DNA from: Saprospiraceae bacterium | GTDB lineage: Bacteria; Bacteroidota; Bacteroidia; Chitinophagales; Saprospiraceae | Reading direction: 5' to 3' | Assembly (NCBI GenBank): GCA_020627985.1 | Contig: JAHDFV010000003.1 | Location: 1-46,397 of the forward strand | Length of the DNA: 46,397 nt | Shown: piece by piece, positions 8,742 to 16,664 of the stretch | Numbering within the stretch: position 1 is the first letter of the stretch | How the letters are laid out: every line of letters begins with the position of its first letter | Translations under genes and position numbers: made by a program | The notes under the pieces: model-generated | Seen by the model: the letters and a program-made list of their open reading frames with translations, nothing else | Database searches by the model: none | Told to the model about the DNA's origin: nothing

Positions 8742-10016
8742 ATGTGTCAAGATCATCATAAAGAAAAAAGAAATTGGACGAGGCGGCATTTTATTCAAAA
8801 AGTAGGATTTCTAACTGGTGCATCCATGTTTATGTCTCCTTTTTCGATCCGAGCTTTAGCAAAAAATCCCATTTCAAATTTATTCCCTTTAAATCAGAAT
8901 AAAAACATTTTAGTATTAATTCAATTAAAAGGAGGGAATGATGGATTAAACACAATTATTCCTTTATATGATTACGGATTCTATAAATCAAAAAGACCTA
9001 AAATACATATTCCTAAATCTGATTTAATTTCATTAAATAATGATTTTGCTATTCCTAATTCTATGAAACCCTTAAAAAGCTTATGGGATAAAGGAATGAT
9101 GAAAATTGTAAATGGAGTAGGTTATCCAAACCCAAATTTATCACATTTTAGATCCGCTGATATTTGGGCGACTGGAAGCTCAAGCCAAAGAATAAAAAAT
9201 ACAGGATGGCTCGGTAGATATTTAGCTCATGAATACCCTAATTATCAAAATCAACCTCCTGAAATTCCTGCTGCAATTCAAATAGGAGAGGACAGCGATA
9301 TTGTATTTGAGAGTGAATTAGGTCAACTCGGTTTTACAGTAGAAGACCCAAAAGAATTATATGAAATAGCACAATCGGCAGAAACATTTTCAAATGTAAA
9401 AGAACAATCTTATTATCATGAGGAACTTCAATTTTTAAGAACGGTTTCTAATAGTACTTTCAATTATACTAATGCGATAAAAAAAGCAGAAAGTGAAGGT
9501 CAAACCAAAACTCATTATGAATCAGATCCGCTTTCTCAACAATTAAAATTAGCGGCAAAACTCATAAAAGGAAATCTAGGAACGACCACTTACCTAGTTT
9601 CTTTAGATGGATTTGATACTCATGCGCAACAATCTTGGAAACATCAAGATTTGCTTCGTCATTTATCGAATGCTATTCATTCCTTTTATATGGATTTATC
9701 TACTTCTCCATTAGATCAAAAAGTACTTACAATGACTTATTCTGAATTTGGTAGACGAATTGAAGAAAATGGATCAAAAGGAACAGATCATGGTACCGCA
9801 GCTCCAATGCTATTTTTTGGCAAAGCACTAGGAAAAAGCAATATCATTGGTACACCTTGTAATTTACAAAAACCCGACAACGACGGAAACTTACAATTCA
9901 CAACAGATTTCAGATCGGTTTATTCTACGATTTTAAAGGAATGGCTTGGGGTGAATCAAAATAACAAACTAAATATTTTGGGTGGTAATTTTAAAGGTAT
10001 TCCTGAATTGATTTAG
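8742..10016 (+). CDS. DUF1501 family protein with Tat-like signal
   Basis: A 424-residue member of DUF1501, distantly related to the alkaline-phosphatase/sulfatase superfamily. The N-terminus has a twin-arginine-like motif (WTRRHFIQKVGF) followed by a hydrophobic stretch and a possible cleavage site near IRALA, so export by the Tat route is likely. Family motifs are LIQLKGGNDGLNTIIP near residue 57, SHFRSADIWATGS near 128, VSLDGFDTHAQQ near 285, and TYSEFGRRIEENGSKGTDHG near 330. It forms a two-gene unit with the DUF1800 gene 10 nt upstream. Its stop codon is next to the promoter of the isoaspartyl peptidase gene. The molecular function is unknown. Confidence 0.9.
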   Translation: MCQDHHKEKRNWTRRHFIQKVGFLTGASMFMSPFSIRALAKNPISNLFPLNQNKNILVLIQLKGGNDGLNTIIPLYDYGFYKSKRPKIHIPKSDLISLNNDFAIPNSMKPLKSLWDKGMMKIVNGVGYPNPNLSHFRSADIWATGSSSQRIKNTGWLGRYLAHEYPNYQNQPPEIPAAIQIGEDSDIVFESELGQLGFTVEDPKELYEIAQSAETFSNVKEQSYYHEELQFLRTVSNSTFNYTNAIKKAESEGQTKTHYESDPLSQQLKLAAKLIKGNLGTTTYLVSLDGFDTHAQQSWKHQDLLRHLSNAIHSFYMDLSTSPLDQKVLTMTYSEFGRRIEENGSKGTDHGTAAPMLFFGKALGKSNIIGTPCNLQKPDNDGNLQFTTDFRSVYSTILKEWLGVNQNNKLNILGGNFKGIPELI

Positions 10017-10034
10017 ATGCAGTTAAAAATTAAT

Positions 10035-10042
10035 TATTTTTG
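10035..10042 (+). promoter_or_regulatory. Promoter -7 element of the isoaspartyl peptidase gene
   Basis: TATTTTTG fits TAnnTTTG exactly and is followed by CG, typical of Bacteroidota promoters; a TTG at 10008-10010 is a possible though distant -33 element. It lies between the DUF1501 stop and the Met at 10062, so the isoaspartyl peptidase can be transcribed on its own and its start must be the Met at 10062, not the one at 10017. Confidence 0.6.
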
Positions 10043-10061
10043 CGTTCTAAATCTATACTCA

Positions 10062-10997
10062 ATGTCAAAGTACGCCTTAGCAATTCATGGAGGAGCAGGA
10101 ACAATCCTTAAATCTAAAATGACTCCTGAAAAAGAAAAAGAATATAAAGATGCGCTTGAAACTGCAATCCAATTAGGAGAAGCAATTTTAAAAAAAGGAG
10201 GCACTGCAATTGACGCTGTAGAGGTTGCCGTCAGATCATTAGAAGATTGTCATTTATTTAATGCGGGAAAAGGTTCTGTTTTCAATGCTCAAGGCGGTCA
10301 CGAAATGGATGCTTCTATCATGGAGGGTAAAACTAAAAATGCAGGGGCAGTATCAACAGTAACTGGAGTTAAAAATCCTATTTCTCTCGCTCGAAAAGTA
10401 ATGGAAGAATCAGATCATGTTTTTTTAGTTGGATCAGGGGTAGAAGAATTCGCTAAACTTCATAATTTAGAATTCGTAGATAAAGAATATTTCTATGATG
10501 AATTTAGATATCAACAATGGCTCAGTATTAAAGACAGCGATAGCTTCCAATTGGATCACAGTACAGATAAGAAAGAACAAAAATTTGGAACCGTTGGCGC
10601 TGTTGCTTTAGATTTGGACGGCAATTTAGCTGCAGCTACTTCTACAGGAGGAATGACCAATAAAAAATTCGGACGAATTGGAGATAGTTCTATTATTGGC
10701 GCAGGCACTTATGCTAACAATAAAACTTGCGCTATTTCTTGTACAGGTAGTGGAGAATTTTTCATCAGAAATGTCGTGGCTTATGACGTTTCTTGTTTAA
10801 TGGAATTCAAAGGACTCTCTCTTGAAGAAGCGAGCAAAGAAGTGATCAATAAAAGATTATTAGAAATTGATGGAGATGGAGGATTAATTGCTGTTGATGC
10901 ACAAGGAAATATCGCTCTACCATTTAATACGGAAGGGATGTATAGAGCATCCGTAAAAATAAATGAATCGCCTGTAATTCAAATTTATGGAAATTAA
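10062..10997 (+). CDS. Isoaspartyl peptidase / plant-type L-asparaginase
   Basis: A 311-residue Ntn-hydrolase that splits beta-aspartyl dipeptides. It begins MSKYALAIHGGAGT, typical of the family, has the GKGSVFNAQGGHEMDASIM region, and carries the autocleavage site KFGTVGAVALD, where Thr177 becomes the N-terminal nucleophile of the beta subunit; SCTGSGEFFIRN and TEGMYR follow. Such enzymes convert beta-Asp-Arg, the product of cyanophycinase, to Asp and Arg. The cyanophycinase and cyanophycin synthetase genes lie immediately downstream, which makes this the likely role. The start at 10062 is preferred because a promoter lies between it and the Met at 10017. A bidirectional terminator follows. 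Confidence 0.93.
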   Translation: MSKYALAIHGGAGTILKSKMTPEKEKEYKDALETAIQLGEAILKKGGTAIDAVEVAVRSLEDCHLFNAGKGSVFNAQGGHEMDASIMEGKTKNAGAVSTVTGVKNPISLARKVMEESDHVFLVGSGVEEFAKLHNLEFVDKEYFYDEFRYQQWLSIKDSDSFQLDHSTDKKEQKFGTVGAVALDLDGNLAAATSTGGMTNKKFGRIGDSSIIGAGTYANNKTCAISCTGSGEFFIRNVVAYDVSCLMEFKGLSLEEASKEVINKRLLEIDGDGGLIAVDAQGNIALPFNTEGMYRASVKINESPVIQIYGN

Positions 10998-11007
10998 AAT
11001 TGATGAT

Positions 11008-11053
11008 AAAATTCCATTCTCATCAACCCTTTTTTAATGAGAATGGAAATTTT
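11008..11053. terminator. Bidirectional terminator between isoaspartyl peptidase and cyanophycinase
   Basis: The arms 11008-11023 and 11037-11053 pair over 16 bp with one bulged base, with an A-rich left side and a T-rich right side. It serves the two convergent genes. Confidence 0.8.
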
Positions 11054-11066
11054 ATATTATGAATGA

Positions 11067-11927
11067 TTATTCAAAAGGAGCATCAATTGGTAACACTTCT
11101 AACTTCCGTTGATCAATCATAAATCGATCACTATTGGCTAATACATGTGTAATCAAATTAGAAATGGTCATTGGTGTTCCTCGATCCAAAATTTCAGAAT
11201 TGTTATGCGTTAGTTTACTCGGATCAAATACAATCACCATTCCTGAACCAATCACCTTACATTCATTTCCATTCTTAAGGATAAGTCCAGTGTCTTCTGC
11301 TAAACCAATACCCATTAAATGTGGAAACCGAGCTACCGCTTCAGCCAATCGACCGAATCGCCCTCTTTGAATAAAGTGAGAATCAATAATTAAATCTGGA
11401 ATCAGATTCAATCCTTTCATCATTCGAACTGAGCCTTTTTGTAATGCTTCCGTACTACTGCCGCCATAAATCATTTCTGTAGACATTGCCATTGCTCCAG
11501 CACTCGTTCCTGCAACAACAAATCCTTCTTCATTAATCAGACGATTCATTAAGATATTATGAATAGGACTTCCTCCAATGATATCAGCAATTCTAGATTG
11601 ATCACCTCCAGACATCATTACGATATCTGCTTGACTGATCAAATCGACATTTGCTTCATCAAAAGCTTCACTCCGTTCTCTAATATCTAAAACGATTACA
11701 TTTTTACAGCCCAGTTTATGAAAAGCAGACAAATAGTTTTCGCCTACTTCAACAGGTATACTTGATGCTGTTGGAATAACAATAATGTTGGCTTTCTTTC
11801 CACCACCTTCTTTGACGACGTGGCTTAAAATTCCCTCTTTAACAAAATTTAAAGTATGTCTTTCGTCCTTACCCAATCCTTTATCTTCGTTCCCCCCGAT
11901 TGGAATGAGTGTACCTCTTAATTTCAT
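11067..11927 (-). CDS. cphB: Cyanophycinase
   Basis: A 286-residue serine peptidase of family S51 that cleaves cyanophycin (multi-L-arginyl-poly-L-aspartate) to beta-Asp-Arg dipeptides. It starts MKLRGTLIPIGGNEDKG, has the MSGGDQSR motif near residue 105, and the nucleophile Ser142 in AGTSAGAMAMS, followed by the GLNLIPDLIIDSHFIQRGR and GIGLAEDTGL stretches typical of cyanophycinases. No signal peptide is seen, so it probably acts on intracellular granules. It converges with the isoaspartyl peptidase gene and diverges from cphA, so degradation and synthesis start from one 154-nt control region. S51 also contains dipeptidase E, but the context and length favour cyanophycinase. Confidence 0.95.
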   Translation of the reverse strand: MKLRGTLIPIGGNEDKGLGKDERHTLNFVKEGILSHVVKEGGGKKANIIVIPTASSIPVEVGENYLSAFHKLGCKNVIVLDIRERSEAFDEANVDLISQADIVMMSGGDQSRIADIIGGSPIHNILMNRLINEEGFVVAGTSAGAMAMSTEMIYGGSSTEALQKGSVRMMKGLNLIPDLIIDSHFIQRGRFGRLAEAVARFPHLMGIGLAEDTGLILKNGNECKVIGSGMVIVFDPSKLTHNNSEILDRGTPMTISNLITHVLANSDRFMIDQRKLEVLPIDAPFE

Positions 11928-11967
11928 GATACCGCTTTGAAAGTAATTAAATTATAATTGTTGTGCA

Positions 11968-11975
11968 CAAAGATA
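11968..11975 (-). promoter_or_regulatory. Promoter -7 element of cphB
   Basis: On the minus strand it reads TATCTTTG, followed by TGC, matching TAnnTTTG, 40 nt upstream of the cyanophycinase start. No clear -33 TTTG is seen. Confidence 0.55.
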
Positions 11976-12020
11976 AAGTTTATTTGATGTTATTCTATTC
12001 CATTTGCTATATTTAAAGCC

Positions 12021-12050
12021 AACAATGTATTGTTAGGTCAAAACTAACAA
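12021..12050. promoter_or_regulatory. Overlapping inverted repeats in the cphB-cphA gap
   Basis: Two palindromes share an arm: AACAAT-GT-ATTGTT (12021-12034) and TTGTTAG-n7-CTAACAA (12030-12050). They lie 32-61 nt upstream of the cphA start and upstream of the cphB promoter, a good place for a regulator that controls both. No flanking T-tract makes this look like a terminator. The operator role is inference. Confidence 0.4.
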
Positions 12051-12081
12051 CGCCAATTTTAAAATATCAAAACAATCGCAA

Positions 12082-14703
12082 ATGAGAATTCGAGAAATCA
12101 GGGCTATGCGAGGACCAAATTATTGGTCTATTCGTCGACACAAATTAATTGTCATGACATTAGACCTAGAAGAATTAGAAGCTTTACCCACTAATAAAAT
12201 AGAAGGCTTTAATGATCGGTTACAAGCCATGTTTCCAACCATGCATAGCCATAGATGCTCTGTTGGTACTGCTGGTGGTTTTTTCCAAAGAGTAGATGAA
12301 GGTACTTGGATGGGGCATGTCATTGAACATATTGCACTTGAAATCCAAACGTTAGCAGGAATGGATACTGGCTTTGGTAGAACAAGAGGTTATGGAGAAG
12401 AAGGAGTTTACCATGTTGTTTTTAGTTACATGGAGGAAAAAGTAGGAAAATTCGCTGCCAAATCTGCTGTTAGAATCGCTCAAGCCCTTGTAGATAATAA
12501 AGAATATGATCTCGAAGAAGATATTCAAGAAATGCGTGAGATTCGAGAAAGAGAACGCCTTGGACCAAGTACAGGTTCAATTATTAAAGAAGCTCAAAGC
12601 AGAAATATCCCTTGGATTCGTTTGAACAAATACTCCCTTTGCCAATTAGGTTATGGTGTAAATCAAAAAAGAATTCAAGCTACGGTTAGTAGTTTATCGA
12701 GTAGTATTGGGGTAGAGATAGCTTGTGATAAAGAAGACACCAAACACCTTTTAGAACAAGCAGAAGTTCCTGTTCCCAAAGGAGATATTATTCGTTCGGA
12801 AAGAGGATTAAAAGATGCAATACGATACATTGGTTATCCTGTAGTTTTAAAACCGATCAATGGAAATCACGGAAGAGGAATTACCATTAATGTAAACAAT
12901 TGGGATCAAGCAGTCGAAGCCCTTGAAGCAGCTAAAAAAGTCTCTCGTTCTGTAATCGTAGAAAAATTTATCACTGGAGAAGACTATCGTCTTTTAGTGA
13001 TCAATCATAAATTAGTTGCTGCAGCTTTAAGAACACCTGCTCATGTTGTTGGAGATGGTTCATCTACTATTCAACAATTGGTAGATAAAGTCAATGAAGA
13101 TCCTAGAAGAGGATATGGTCATGAAAAAGTTTTAACCATGATCAAAATTGATAAAATGTCTGAAAACTTATTAGAAGCCAAAGGCTATACTTTAGATACT
13201 GTTTTACCCAAAGACGAAGTATTTACTTTAAAAGAAACAGCGAATTTAAGTACAGGAGGTACCGCTCAAGATGTAACAGATATTGTTCATCCTGATAATA
13301 TCTTTATGGCTGAAAGAATTTCTAGAGTAATCGGATTAGATATTTGTGGAATTGATGTAATGACTTCTGACATTAGTATCCCTCTTGAAAAAACAGGTGG
13401 TGCTATTCTAGAAGTGAATGCTGGTCCAGGATTCAGAATGCACTTGGCTCCTACTGAAGGCTTACCTAGAAACGTAGCTGCAAACGTTGTTGATATGTTA
13501 TTCCCTCCTGGTACAACTTCTAGAATTCCAATTGTAGCCGTTACAGGTACGAATGGTAAAACAACCACAACTCGTTTGATTGCTCATATGATGAAAATAA
13601 TGGGTCATAATGTAGGATTCACTACTTCTGATGGTGTTTATATCCAAAATCATTTATTGATGAAAGGAGATTGTACAGGACCAGTGAGTGCAGAGTTTGT
13701 ATTAAAAGATCCTACCGTTGATTTCGCTGTTTTAGAAACAGCACGAGGAGGAATGATTCGAGCGGGTTTAGGGTTTCATCATTGTGATATTGCTGTTGTA
13801 ACCAATGTTGCAGCCGATCATTTAGGTTTAAAGGGGATTCATACCTTAGAGCAATTAGCTCGATTAAAAGGAGTAGTGCCTGAAACCGTTTTGCCCACAG
13901 GTACTGCTATATTAAATGCTGACGATGATCATGTGTTTAACATGAGAAAAGAAGTAAAAGGAAGTATTGCTTTATTTTCTATGGATGAAAACAATCCAAG
14001 AATTATAAAACATATGTCTAATGGTGGATTATGTGCTATTTATGAAAATGGCTTTGTAACGATTTGCAAAGGAGGATGGAAAATGAGAGTAGCCAAAGCT
14101 GTAAATATTCCTTTGACCTTTGGTGGAAAAGCGAAATTCATGATTCAAAATGTATTACCAGCCATTCTTACAGGCTATATCAGGGGTTTTGATTTGAATG
14201 ATATTAAGATGGCGATTACCACATTTATTCCTTCCCCATCTCAAACTCCTGGAAGGCTGAATATGTTCCGCTTCAAGAATTTCCAAGTCTTAGTCGATTA
14301 TGCGCATAACCCAGCTGGAATGCGAGCACTTGGAGAATTCATTAAAAATATTGATGCGACCAACAAAGTAGGTATTATTGCAGGTATTGGTGACCGAAGA
14401 GATGAAGACAATCGAGAAATGGGTGGTATTGCTGCAGAAATGTTTGACGAGGTTGTTATTCGACAGGATAAAAACTTAAGAGGGCAAACGGAAGAGCGTT
14501 TAATTTCTTTATTAAAAGAAGGTATTGAATCTAAAAATTTAAATACTAAAATAACGATCATTCCTAAAGAAGAGGAAGCAATTAAATATGCTATTGAAAA
14601 AGCAGAAGAAAATTCTTTAATTGCCATGTGTAGTGATGTTGTTCCTGATGCTTTAGATTTAGTTATGAAATTTAAAGAAGAGGAAGCAAAAGAATTATAT
14701 TAA
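12082..14703 (+). CDS. cphA: Cyanophycin synthetase
   Basis: An 873-residue ATP-dependent ligase that builds cyanophycin by adding Asp to the backbone and Arg to the side chains. The three-part layout is clear: an N-terminal domain (MRIREIRAMRGPNYWS to about residue 160), an ATP-grasp domain with RLNKYSLCQLGYG, VLKPINGNHGRGI and ILEVNAGPGFRMHL, and a Mur-ligase-like C-terminal domain with P-loop GTNGKTTTTR at residues 489-498, LETARGGMIRAGLGF, VTNVAADHLGLKGI and DYAHNPAGMRALGEF. Length is normal (about 870-900). All motifs look intact, so it should be active. It is divergent from cphB, and a strong terminator follows 18 nt after its stop. Confidence 0.98.
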   Translation: MRIREIRAMRGPNYWSIRRHKLIVMTLDLEELEALPTNKIEGFNDRLQAMFPTMHSHRCSVGTAGGFFQRVDEGTWMGHVIEHIALEIQTLAGMDTGFGRTRGYGEEGVYHVVFSYMEEKVGKFAAKSAVRIAQALVDNKEYDLEEDIQEMREIRERERLGPSTGSIIKEAQSRNIPWIRLNKYSLCQLGYGVNQKRIQATVSSLSSSIGVEIACDKEDTKHLLEQAEVPVPKGDIIRSERGLKDAIRYIGYPVVLKPINGNHGRGITINVNNWDQAVEALEAAKKVSRSVIVEKFITGEDYRLLVINHKLVAAALRTPAHVVGDGSSTIQQLVDKVNEDPRRGYGHEKVLTMIKIDKMSENLLEAKGYTLDTVLPKDEVFTLKETANLSTGGTAQDVTDIVHPDNIFMAERISRVIGLDICGIDVMTSDISIPLEKTGGAILEVNAGPGFRMHLAPTEGLPRNVAANVVDMLFPPGTTSRIPIVAVTGTNGKTTTTRLIAHMMKIMGHNVGFTTSDGVYIQNHLLMKGDCTGPVSAEFVLKDPTVDFAVLETARGGMIRAGLGFHHCDIAVVTNVAADHLGLKGIHTLEQLARLKGVVPETVLPTGTAILNADDDHVFNMRKEVKGSIALFSMDENNPRIIKHMSNGGLCAIYENGFVTICKGGWKMRVAKAVNIPLTFGGKAKFMIQNVLPAILTGYIRGFDLNDIKMAITTFIPSPSQTPGRLNMFRFKNFQVLVDYAHNPAGMRALGEFIKNIDATNKVGIIAGIGDRRDEDNREMGGIAAEMFDEVVIRQDKNLRGQTEERLISLLKEGIESKNLNTKITIIPKEEEAIKYAIEKAEENSLIAMCSDVVPDALDLVMKFKEEEAKELY

Positions 14704-14721
14704 TCTCTTTTTTTAAAAAAT

Positions 14722-14757
14722 AAAAGCCTTAAGAATTCATTTTCTTAAGGCTTTTTT
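14722..14757 (+). terminator. Intrinsic terminator of cphA
   Basis: The 14-bp perfect stem at 14722-14735 and 14742-14755 has a 6-nt loop and is followed by T residues. It lies just after the cphA stop. Confidence 0.9.
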
Positions 14758-14759
14758 AA

Positions 14760-14831
14760 TGAAGTGATTTAAGAACACAATATTAATTCCTTTACAAGCT
14801 ATTGTAACATTAGTTTTTAAATCACTTCAAT
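14760..14831. repeat. Palindromic dispersed repeat (complete copy)
   Basis: The ends TGAAGTGATTTAA (14760-14772) and TTAAATCACTTCA (14817-14829) are perfect 13-bp inverted repeats. Inside them a second pairing, CAATA (14778-14782) with TATTG (14800-14804), extends the hairpin. The right half is repeated at the start of the window in the same orientation. It has no coding capacity and lies after the cphA terminator. It may be a REP-like or MITE-like element. Confidence 0.6.
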
Positions 14832-14950
14832 GAATAAACTAATTTATTTTATTTATTTAAAAATTTTAATTCCGAAAGTGTGATTTTTTTGAGCTTTATC
14901 ATACTAATAAATAAATGGATAAAAAATATTAAAATCTATCCGTCAATTAA

Positions 14951-15439
14951 ATGACAGACAAAACAAAATTCATAAAGATAATTAAAGAACACGAAGGAAT
15001 TATTTATAAAATAACTCGTGTTTATACCAATAATGATGAAGATCAGAAAGATCTTTATCAAGAAATAGTTTATCAATTATGGAAATCATTTGAGTCATTT
15101 AAAGGCAATTCAAAAATGAGTACTTGGATTTATAAAGTAGCTTTAAATACTTCGATTACACATACTAAGAAAGAAAAGAAATCAGGACGAAAGATAGAAT
15201 TAGATTTTAGTATTTATCAGTTTATTAATGAAACGGATAATGTTAAAGAAGAGAGATTGAATATTCTATACAAACATATCCACGAACTCAACATTATTGA
15301 AAAGGGCATCATACTATTATATTTAGAAGGAAAGAATTACGAAGAAATAGCAAATATTACTGGTTTCACAAAAACAAATGTTTCAACGAAACTTAGTAGA
15401 ATAAAAATCAAATTAAAAAATAAAATAAAAAAAGTATAG
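14951..15439 (+). CDS. ECF-type RNA polymerase sigma factor
   Basis: A 162-residue sigma-70 family protein of the extracytoplasmic-function class, with only regions 2 and 4. Region 2 includes DEDQKDLYQEIVYQLWKSF and STWIYKVALNTS (residues about 25-75); region 4 has EGKNYEEIANITGFTKTNV and a helix-turn-helix near residues 120-155. It directs RNA polymerase to a small regulon. The next gene begins 2 nt after its stop and encodes a membrane protein, an arrangement often seen for sigma factors and their membrane-bound partners. I cannot identify its target promoters here. Confidence 0.92.
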   Translation: MTDKTKFIKIIKEHEGIIYKITRVYTNNDEDQKDLYQEIVYQLWKSFESFKGNSKMSTWIYKVALNTSITHTKKEKKSGRKIELDFSIYQFINETDNVKEERLNILYKHIHELNIIEKGIILLYLEGKNYEEIANITGFTKTNVSTKLSRIKIKLKNKIKKV

Positions 15440-15441
15440 TC

Positions 15442-16035
15442 ATGGAATTAGAAGAAATGAAAATGCTTTGGAAAGAGATGAGCGAAAAAGTAGAACAGCA
15501 ACAACTATTAAATAATAAAATTATATTAGAAATGACTGAAAGAAAATATCAGGAAAAAATCAATAAATTATTTTATTGGGAATTAACCGCTACGATTATT
15601 AATATTATTGCAGCATTATTATTAATTATTTTTTACCATAAATTAGATACCACTTTTTTACAAATCGATGGAATAATTTTAATAATGGGTTTTGGTTTAT
15701 CTCCATTCCTTTCATTAAAGAAAATTCTACAAATGAAAAAAATAGATGTCGTAAATAATAGCTATCAGGAAACTATTGTTAATTATACTAAAATGAAAAA
15801 AGATTTTTTCAATATCCAAAAATTTTATTTCTATATAACAACACCATTAATGGTATTAGGTCTTCCTGTTTATTTAAAATTGGCTTACGATACGGATTTA
15901 AACATGAGTCCTTTTTCATGGGCTTGTTATATTATGTTTATTCTAGTTTTCTTATTTGGTTTATCTAAGGTTATTAAAAAAACGTATGGTACACTTTCCG
16001 ATTCTGCTGAAAATATTCTTAAGGAATTAGAATAA
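15442..16035 (+). CDS. Membrane protein cotranscribed with ECF sigma factor
   Basis: A 197-residue protein with a charged, helical N-terminus (MELEEMKMLWKEMSEKVEQQ), two hydrophobic segments at about residues 50-68 and 72-92, a charged linker, and two more near 128-147 and 158-176. The cytoplasmic N-terminal helix plus membrane segments, and the 2-nt spacing after the sigma gene, would suit an anti-sigma-like partner, but I see no recognised anti-sigma domain (no zinc-binding HxxxCxxC). The function is therefore inferred only from position. An intrinsic terminator closes the two-gene unit. Confidence 0.75.
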   Translation: MELEEMKMLWKEMSEKVEQQQLLNNKIILEMTERKYQEKINKLFYWELTATIINIIAALLLIIFYHKLDTTFLQIDGIILIMGFGLSPFLSLKKILQMKKIDVVNNSYQETIVNYTKMKKDFFNIQKFYFYITTPLMVLGLPVYLKLAYDTDLNMSPFSWACYIMFILVFLFGLSKVIKKTYGTLSDSAENILKELE

Positions 16036-16064
16036 GAAAAAGATTTAAATTTAATATTTTTAAT

Positions 16065-16099
16065 AAAAAATCCTGCTTGAAAATCAAGTAGGATTTTTT
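16065..16099 (+). terminator. Intrinsic terminator of the sigma factor operon
   Basis: The stem AATCCTGCTTGA / TCAAGTAGGATT has one G-T wobble and a 3-nt loop. It is flanked by A and T runs, 30 nt after the stop of the membrane protein gene. Confidence 0.85.
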
Positions 16100-16120
16100 A
16101 TTAAAAATAATGACACTACA

Positions 16121-16150
16121 AAAAAAACCAGCTACCTTACGGTAACTGGT
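16121..16150 (-). terminator. Intrinsic terminator of the rpsF-rpsR-rplI operon
   Basis: The stem ACCAG-c-TACC / GGTA-a-CTGGT has a TTAC loop at 16127-16150. The A-run at 16121-16127 becomes the U-tract on the minus strand. It lies 37 nt beyond the rplI stop. Confidence 0.75.
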
Positions 16151-16186
16151 CCTCTGTATTGCATAGCGGGTTTGCACCCACAATCT

Positions 16187-16633
16187 TTAGTCAGTTACAA
16201 CCTCAAAATTGATTGTAGCTTTAACTTCTTTGTGTAAGTTAGCGATAGCGGTATATGAACCTAAGTTCTTTACCTCTTCTGTCATTTCAATCGCTCTACG
16301 TTCTACATCTACACCAATCTGATCTTTGATCGCTTGGATAATCTGTATATTCGTAACACTACCGAAAATCTTGCCACTTGTTCCTGCTTTCGCAACAATT
16401 TTAAGAACAGTTCCTGAAATCTTTTCAGCGATGTCCTTAAATTCATCAACTCGCTTAGCCATTTCAGCTTCATACTTAGCAATAATTCCTTCACGCTTTT
16501 CACGATTGGTATCATTTGCTAAAACAGCAAGTTTTTGTGGGATTAAATAATTACGTCCGTATCCGTTTTTCACTGTAACAACGTCGTACTTATATCCCAA
16601 CTTATCTAAGTCTTTCAATAATATAATTTCCAT
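16187..16633 (-). CDS. rplI: 50S ribosomal protein L9
   Basis: A 148-residue protein starting MEIILLKDLDKLGYKYDVV, with the N-domain signature VKNGYGRNYLIPQKLA, the long connecting helix (NREKREGIIAKYEAEMAKR), and the C-domain GSVTNIQIIQAIKDQIGVDV. L9 binds 23S rRNA near the L1 stalk base. It is the last gene of rpsF-rpsR-rplI, a very common order, 31 nt after rpsR. Length is standard. Confidence 0.99.
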   Translation of the reverse strand: MEIILLKDLDKLGYKYDVVTVKNGYGRNYLIPQKLAVLANDTNREKREGIIAKYEAEMAKRVDEFKDIAEKISGTVLKIVAKAGTSGKIFGSVTNIQIIQAIKDQIGVDVERRAIEMTEEVKNLGSYTAIANLHKEVKATINFEVVTD

Positions 16634-16664
16634 TACTAAAGGATTAATCGTTAAATAAAAAGGA

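Noticed and set aside
10017-10061. Start of the isoaspartyl peptidase at the Met directly after the DUF1501 stop
   Set aside because: A TAnnTTTG promoter lies inside this stretch and the family begins at MSKYALAIHGGAGT, so the Met at 10062 is preferred.
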